Positions 57,901-64,000 of a DNA stretch of 64,000 bases are shown here, one piece after another. The DNA lies in assembly GCA_037976565.1 (NCBI GenBank), contig CP137684.1, forward strand, positions 23,611,010-23,675,009, written 5' to 3'. Origin of the DNA: Mesocentrotus franciscanus. Lineage: Eukaryota > Echinodermata > Echinoidea > Camarodonta > Strongylocentrotidae. Each line of letters opens with the position of its first letter. Within the stretch, counting starts at the first letter, position 1. The notes under the pieces were generated by a model. That model was not told the origin of the DNA. It did no database searches and was given only the letters and a program-made list of their open reading frames with translations. A program made the translations under genes and the position numbers.

Positions 57901-58150
57901 TATCTTATACTTAGGCAGCGAAATTGTATATTTTTTATGTTTACATAGTGTCCATTATACTCCATTGACGACTTTCCTTCAATGTTTAAGTTGAAGCAGT
58001 AAAATATAAAACTTCTCTCTCTCTCTCTGATTTTTGGCACCAACCCCAGTCAATAAATGTATCAGAGTATTCTTGTTACGTGACATGACTACGGCATCCA
58101 TAACACACATGTACATGACCATATATTCTACAACTTTATTTTCCGTTTAG
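57901..58150. other. Sequence upstream of the first plus-strand EGF exon
   Basis: AT-rich, with a CT run at 58013-58028 and a polypyrimidine acceptor region ending TTCCGTTTAG at 58150. It is read as the end of an intron. Confidence 0.6.
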
Positions 58151-58249
58151 CTGAATGTGGTGGAATTGTTTGTCAGAATGGCGGAACATGCACAAACCCC
58201 GGACAATGTGATTGTGTTACCGGTTTTGCCGGTACAATGTGCGGGACTA
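58151..58249 (+). CDS. Right gene exon: non-calcium EGF
   Basis: 99 bp, encoding [13 protein letters not shown] followed by [19 protein letters not shown]. It has six cysteines and no acidic start or hydroxylation motif. Acceptor TTTAG, donor ACTA|GTAAGT. Confidence 0.85.
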
Positions 58250-61200
58250 GTAAGTACCCCGAAAAGAGGAAGTAAATATATATGAATATATAAAAGAAGA
58301 TATAAGATTAGTGAACAAATTATGATTTCTCGTAGGTTAAAGATGTACTAGTAGATAGTTAAATCTATATATTGTTTTGTGTTATTGTTAATTACTGAAC
58401 TGGAGATGCAGGGATTAAAATCATTTGATGTTAAATATTTAAAGTGAAGAACAGATGAACCAGATAACAAGGCTATAAGTTGAGTTCTGTTTGGGTTTCA
58501 TTTCTCTTTAAGAGTAATTTGACTTTCATTAACTTTCTGGCTGATTGAAAACAAATAGTGATTTGCATGGCTTGGAAATGTAGGGAATCAAATATTGTTT
58601 AAAGGAAAGGTTTGGCATTAGCATTAACACTGTATGTTTTTAAGTGGTTCTATTTGTGTTCATCCTTGATAATAGGTATCATTGTTGTTTATGAATGTTA
58701 AAGCTGCCCCTCTCCTTTTAAACGAATTCCAACACAAAGTTTAATCTGCTGTATTAAATACTTTGTCTATGGGCTTAGATCATATTTTTTTTCTCAACTG
58801 GCCATTAAGCTAAAGATTTTAATTGATGTATGATTACTATTTTTAACCCATACAGATATTGATGATTGTTCTAATAATCCCTGCATGAATGGTGGAACTT
58901 GCGTTGATGGTGTGAACTCCTTCACTTGTAACTGTGCTACTGGCTACACAGGAAATTCGTGCCAAACAGGTTTGTCACAAAGTGGAATCAAACCTTTTTC
59001 ATAATACATACTACTTTTATATATTGGTGTTTTGAACAAAGATATTCAGTCAAACGTGCCCAACTTCATAGTGGTAACCCTTAATGCCTCCTTCCAGTTG
59101 AAAGTGTGTGTTCCTATAAAGAACCTGTCTAGAAACGACACCTGCCTACATTGGACACTTTTGGTATTTTCCTTGGGTGGCATTAATAGACAGGTTTGAC
59201 TGTATTCAGGTCATTCTTATACTCTCTAAAAAAAAATTGGCAATCACCACAAGGAGTTACCGCTTTGTACATGTTTTATGATAATTTTAAAAATCAATTA
59301 CCAACAATCATTTGAAATTTCAACAATTGCATTTGAAACAACTTATTATACTGTTAATTTAGATTTATTATAGGGTACGATCAGAGTGGCATATTTCATC
59401 CTGATCAAGGTGTCTTGAAACTCAAACAGTGTATAGGTAATTCTGCGTCTATTTTCACATTTATTTCAACCCGAAACGAAAAATCACTTGCTTTACTTAT
59501 TTTTTTTTTCTGCCAGGGTCACACAAAACTTTGATAGACAAATGTATTTTTCCAGAAAATATTTTCTTTTAAAGGCTTTTGGAAAAAGATTCGAACGTCA
59601 AAAAAGATATTCAGTTCATTTACTACTTTTGATTTATTGAAGAATAGTTTTACAAATGAAGTAACTCTTTCCTCCAATGTCATCAATCTAATTTAAGAAA
59701 CCAGCTCTGACTTGATTTTCCTGTTATCCGTCAAATAAAGATAAATCTGTAGAAAGGGAAATTCATTTTGTCGTAATGTGTATACCACTCATTGCCTTTG
59801 AAACTTAATTTCCTCAGATATCGAAAACTGTTCTTCCGCTCCTTGTATGCATGGAGGAACTTGTACTGATGCCGTTGACACCTTTACGTGTGCCTGTGTT
59901 GCTGGCTATACTGGGAGTTTGTGTGAAATAGGTAAGCTATTTAGTCAAAAGCAGATTACTAACCTACATAAATGTATTTTCTGTATGTACAGCAATTGCT
60001 CCTTGCTAATCAAGAAATTAAAGATAAAGAGCGAACAACAAAAACAAATGAAGAAGAAACATTTAGTCATTGGAGAGAAAAAAAACTTTGAGGTTTGTCT
60101 TAATCAAGAGTCAACAAAAGTAAAGGTACACATAAACAATGCTAGGTCGTTTCAGATTTGAGTGCAGTAATGAGAAAAACTACACTCCTTTTGATTTCGA
60201 GTAGATATATACATGGGAGTGTATGATCATTTTAACAGCAAATTTGATATTGTGATTCCCACAACGATCTCTGTTGATTAAGATTTTTTTAGGGTATGAT
60301 ACGAGTGGCATATTTCATCCTGATCATAGCGATTCATCTTTTGGCGCTAAGGTGTCTTGAAACTTAGATAATGTATAGAACATTGTTTGCGTCCATTTTC
60401 AAATTTATTCAAACCCAAAATGAAAAAATACTTTACAGATTGTTTTCTTTTTTGGCAGGGGCACATTAAGATTGTGAGACAATGCTCGTTGCTCATCAAG
60501 AAATTATAGATGAAGAGCGAACGAGGAAATAAAAAGTGAGAAACATGTAATCATTGGTGTGAAAGATCTTTGAAGTTTTTTCTTCATTCAGAGTCAACAG
60601 AGTACAGACAAACGGTTCGAGGGTGTTTCAGGTTTTGGTCCAGTATTGAGAGAAACTACACTCCTCTTGAGTTCGAGTAGACACATGAAAAATGGGAGTT
60701 GATATTAAAGTAGTTATGGAGCTGTTTTCCTTCTACTGTCTATACCCTTTCTATAAAATAACGATAAAATAAGTTGATAAGTTATCAGAACTAATTTGAA
60801 GCATTCATATATATCTTTGAAATAAACAGTTCTGTGCGATCAATCGAATTGCCAGAACAGTGGGACATGTACTCCTTCTGGACAGCCTTGTAAATGCCCA
60901 CCTGGTTTTACAGGAGACCTTTGCCAGAATGGTAAGTTGTGTATTGTGTTTACCAATGTTGATTCTCAAAGAAAGTTGGTTTAGACAATAGTTCGATGAT
61001 TATAATTATAACAAACTTTTAATCCAATATATTTTGTTATTCTGTTTTGGGGGTGCTTTCATGCTCCCTCTCACTCTCTCCCTAGAAATATATATGTATA
61101 TATATATACGGTATAACAAGAAATAGATGTGAGGTTACTCTCTTTTCTTTGCACAGTCACAACTGATTTCGCGTACATGTATATTTTTCTGGTCTTGATT

Positions 61201-61372
61201 TTCATAATCGCATATTTGTTGTTTTATTTCCAGCTCCTCAAGGATTGTCAAATGGAGCCATCATTTTTATTGCTCTCGGAGTATTCGTTTTTTTTCTCAT
61301 CCTCGTAAGCTGTGTCTGCTGCCTTTTCATACAAGGTGTCAGACGAAATCGAGCCACAAAATTGATGCACGC
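58151..61372 (+). CDS. EGF-repeat transmembrane protein gene, partial (5 exons)
   Basis: Five exons in one orientation, phase 1 throughout until the last, encode in order a non-calcium EGF, two calcium-binding EGFs, a second short EGF, and a transmembrane exon. Acceptors are TTTAG, TACAG, CTCAG, ACAG and CCAG; donors are GTAAGT, GTTTGT, GTAAGC, GTAAGT and GTGAGT. The product is the membrane-proximal part of a type I surface protein. Neither the 5' exons with signal peptide nor the cytoplasmic 3' exons are identified; the gene runs past 64000. The introns share cassette sequence with the minus-strand array at 1-14 kb (for example AGTGGCATATTTCATCCTGAT), so the loci are related. The protein family is not identifiable from this part. 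Confidence 0.85.
58856..58969 (+). CDS. Right gene exon: calcium-binding EGF
   Basis: 114 bp, [15 protein letters not shown] then [20 protein letters not shown]. It carries C-x-D-x4-F-x-C. The donor CAG|GTTTGT is weaker than the others. Confidence 0.87.
59818..59931 (+). CDS. Right gene exon: calcium-binding EGF
   Basis: 114 bp, [15 protein letters not shown] then [20 protein letters not shown]. The calcium-site residue is Asn-type (IEN). It lies 962 bp from the previous EGF exon, close to the cassette spacing of the left array. Confidence 0.87.
   Translation: MSKTVLPLLVCMEELVLMPLTPLRVPVLLAILGVCVK
59932..60829. repeat. Intron with a duplicated cassette segment lacking an exon
   Basis: The cassette post-exon block (GCTAATCAAGAAATTA...AAGAGCGAAC) occurs at about 59997 and again at about 60492, each followed by the TTTCAG...GAGAAACTACACTCC block. 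A normal cassette would have an EGF exon between them; here about 60360-60480 holds none. Confidence 0.7.
60830..60931 (+). CDS. Right gene exon: short EGF
   Basis: 102 bp, [13 protein letters not shown] then [20 protein letters not shown]. There is no calcium motif. Acceptor AAACAG, donor AATG|GTAAGT. It is the last EGF before the membrane exon. Confidence 0.85.
61234..61372 (+). CDS. Right gene exon: transmembrane segment
   Basis: 139 bp, entering in phase 1 and leaving in phase 2. After APQGLSNG comes a hydrophobic span [19 protein letters not shown], then the cysteine cluster VCC and a basic stop-transfer stretch GVRRNRATK. This orients the EGFs outside and the C-terminus in the cytoplasm. 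Membrane-proximal cysteines could be palmitoylated (inference). Confidence 0.83.
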
Positions 61373-61454
61373 GTGAGTATTACAATAAACTTACAAATGA
61401 ACAAGTCCAAAGTAATATTTCTCATAATGCACTAACCACATCTATGATTGCACT

Positions 61455-61850
61455 CCTTATCAGGACAATCACCCCCGGCAAATTAACCACAAGGACGGCC
61501 ACCCCCGAGGACAATTACCCCCCGGAAAATTACCCCATAGGAGAATTCCCCCGCCCCACCCCTCGGACAATAACCTCCAAAGGACAATTATTTCCCGACC
61601 CCTGAAACTTACCCTCTAGGACAATTCCCCCCATCCCCCTGTCCATTAAAGGGGAAGTCCGTCCCGATAATAATTGGTTTTATTACAAGCATAATTTCTT
61701 TCGGGGTGTAATTGTCCTCGGGGGTGATTGTCCAAGGGGGTATTTTCAGGGGGAATCGTCCGGGGCCAATTGTCTATTAGGGTTACCCAAGGGAAACGCA
61801 GAAAGTGTCCGGGGGTGACTGACCAGGGGATTAATGTCCAAGAACCGATT
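61455..61850. mobile_element. Foldback element of GGGGTAATTGTCC repeats, copy 1
   Basis: The left half has repeated CCCCCGG...GGACAATTACC words, the right half the inverse (GGGGTGATTGTCC). The centre reads CATTAAAGGGGAAGTCCGTC. It lies in the intron after the transmembrane exon. Confidence 0.8.
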
Positions 61851-62435
61851 TCAGTATATCTGACGACTGTACCAAGATGATAGCTCTACTAGAGCTTGAA
61901 TCACACAAAACATAAAATTAAATGGTACTTTTATGTTGACACAACTTGACAATACCATGGTGACAATGGCATGACACAATTCAGTAATACTTGGTAAATG
62001 GTGGGGCATACATGTATTTTGGACCTGTCTAACAAGCATCTAGACGTACCTTGCCGAGTGGTATAACTCCATATTATCATTGTGTATGCACGGTTGTTAT
62101 AAATTCTGCATAAAAAGGAATAATTTCGAGGGCGTTCCATAAAAATTCATTATTCGTTAAGACCCCCTGAAAATTAATCGAGGAAAAAATAATTGTCTTT
62201 ATTGAAAGAACAAGAAAATTTCAAAAAAAGGGTTTCATATTTTCATGATGTTTGCAAACATGATATTGTGTAAGTACATGTTTATGTATTTGCAAAAAAG
62301 GGTACTTTTTGTAAGTGAACTCGATAAACCAAAAATGGTACCTTCATTTAGACAAAAACAATCAACTTCAAGTACATTTGTTTTTTTTAAATCCTCTAAG
62401 AATCATGCATTACACCTTAGACTACGTAGAGACAC
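61851..62435. other. Intron sequence, nothing recognised
   Basis: AT-rich intronic sequence. Short open frames have no domain or splice support. Confidence 0.4.
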
Positions 62436-62439
62436 CACA

Positions 62440-62738
62440 TCCTCATCCTCTATCTCTTTATCAATGTTCCTATCTTTCTACATGAACCTATTTAACTATG
62501 TATCTATCTAGTATATATACTTCTCTCCCTATCTACCTACCTACATACATGCTAATCATCCATCTATTTCTATACCTATAATAATAAAAATGATATTGTT
62601 TACCCAGGGAAGCCTTATCAGCTTAAATGCTGTTCTTCCTGAGGGCCAGCAATTATTACTAACCTATCTATCTAGCTACCTATCAACCTTTTTTTTTTTT
62701 TAAATCTTTCAATCTGTCGACCTATATGTGCAAACTGA

Positions 62739-62777
<39 letters not shown>

Positions 62778-62866
62778 ATCTTTCTCTCTCTTTAATATCT
62801 GTTTACCTATCTACCTACCTACCTACCTTATCTTATATCTACATATATATATATATATATATATAC
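62440..62866. repeat. Simple-repeat cluster
   Basis: TATC / CTAC / ATCT tetranucleotides, a T-run (62688-62701), a CT run (62740-62790) and an AT run (62842-62864). Confidence 0.9.
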
Positions 62867-62869
62867 ATC

Positions 62870-63178
62870 GTATCAGGACAACCCCGGAAAACTAACCCCA
62901 AGGACACCCCTGAATATCCCCCTTGTTCATTAAAGGGAAGTCCACCCTTATAAAAGGTTGGTTTTAATAAAATAATATTTTGTTATCGGGGGGATGATTG
63001 TCCAAGGGGTAATTTTCAGGGGGTAATTGTCCTCGGGGCGTAATTGTCCACGGGGAATTATTCTAGGGGGTAATTTTCCGGGGGTAATTGTCCTCGGGGT
63101 GGTTGTTTTCGGGGGTAATTGTCCTTGGGGGTAATTGGCCGGGGGTGATTGCCAAGGGGGTAATTGTCCTCGAACCAT
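62870..63178. mobile_element. Foldback element of GGGGTAATTGTCC repeats, copy 2
   Basis: Same family as 61455-61850: a left arm GGACAACCCCGGAAAACTAA, a centre CATTAAAGGGAAGTCCACCC and a longer right arm of about ten GGGGTAATTGTCC-type repeats. The arms are unequal, the right one expanded. Confidence 0.82.
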
Positions 63179-63179
63179 A

Positions 63180-63522
63180 TACATTCTTCTACCTATATAT
63201 CTATCTACATATCTATCAATCCATCTACCTATATTATATCTCTCAAACTGTCAACCTCTATGTATTAGCAACTACAGATCTCTGTCTCTTTCTCTCTCCC
63301 TCTATCTACCTACCTATTTATATATCTATCTAAATATCTATCAATCCATCTACCTATCTATCTATCAAACTGTCTACCTCTTTGTAACTACATATCTCTC
63401 TCTCTCTCTCTCCCTCTCTTTCTCTCCATCTATCATGGATATACCGATATATATCTACCTTCTAGAACTAGCTATGCATTAATCTGTCTTTATGTATCTA
63501 TCCCCATATCTAGCTTTATGGA

Positions 63523-63565
<43 letters not shown>

Positions 63566-63635
63566 ACATATCCACCTATCTATATACCTACCAATCTACC
63601 TTTTTACATATCTATCTAATGTCTACCTATCTTTC

Positions 63636-63672
<37 letters not shown>

Positions 63673-63720
63673 ACATATCTATCCTCCTATCTAGCTAGCC
63701 AGCTACTTACCTACTTGTTC
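63180..63720. repeat. Simple-repeat cluster
   Basis: ATCT/CTAC tetranucleotides, a CT run (63396-63424) and two AT runs (63528-63562, 63639-63671). All open frames here are repeat artefacts (Tyr-Ile or Leu-Ser runs). Confidence 0.9.
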
Positions 63721-64000
63721 CTGCGTACATGTTAATATAATTGTATATTGGGCGATTTCATGTTATGTATCCATATAGTTGTTTTTCATCGATGGATGGA
63801 AAATCGTTTCATGTAACTATGACTAATGGGAGTGATACAAGAAAGAACCATAGTTATATGGTCATATCAAGAGATTCTTATCTTTTGAAACAAATTGTCA
63901 AAAAAGCCATATGACGTACAATGGACTGAATCCCCTATTGCTGAGAGGTATACACTGTACTTTGTATTACCACAATGTCAATGTAATGGGCGCAAAGTGG
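63721..64000. other. Intron sequence to the window edge
   Basis: Contains an imperfect inversion between CCATATAGTTG-type and CATAGTTATATGG words (63770-63860). No exon found. Confidence 0.4.

Noticed and set aside
62726..63735. Ser/Leu- and Tyr/Ile-rich frames
   Set aside because: Translations of CT, AT and tetranucleotide microsatellites.

Overview
The window is animal nuclear DNA: phase-1 EGF-like exons with GT-AG introns, dense transposon debris, satellites and one 500-base N gap. The EGF style, the TTAA- and TA-bounded non-autonomous elements and the LINE types look most like a marine invertebrate deuterostome, probably a sea urchin. That is an impression from memory, not a computed assignment; amphioxus or another marine invertebrate remains possible.

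Layout. (1) 1-14 kb, minus strand: 15 EGF exons, one per cassette of about 924 bp. The nine leftmost exons lie in almost identical direct repeats; the other six are older and diverged. (2) 14.2-24.6 kb: a LINE endonuclease scrap, then three unrelated tandem arrays (four units of about 1.46 kb, ten units of 165 bp, about ten diverged units of about 150 bp). (3) 24.9-41 kb: nested inverted-repeat transposons, a tRNA-derived SINE, a series of about 860-bp units whose junctions are occupied by TTAA-bounded elements, and a 2.7-kb composite foldback element with palindromic repeat blocks. (4) 41.4-47.8 kb: a degenerate APE-type LINE with a 2A-like motif, a 7SL-like SINE in a foldback repeat, and a TTAA element. 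(5) 47.8-52.2 kb: two hAT-like elements with 8-bp target duplications inside larger repeats, then the N gap. (6) 53-57.9 kb, minus strand: a second broken LINE, another LINE reverse-transcriptase scrap and a Penelope-like GIY-YIG fragment. (7) 58-64 kb, plus strand: four EGF exons and a transmembrane exon, then a long repeat-filled intron leaving the window.

The left EGF array and the right EGF/transmembrane exons share intron sequence as well as exon type, so they are related copies pointing away from each other. The right locus encodes the membrane-proximal end of an EGF-repeat surface protein; the left array encodes an extendable stretch of calcium-binding EGF domains. No first exon or signal-peptide exon could be assigned to either. 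No RNA gene, CRISPR array or prokaryotic operon is present.
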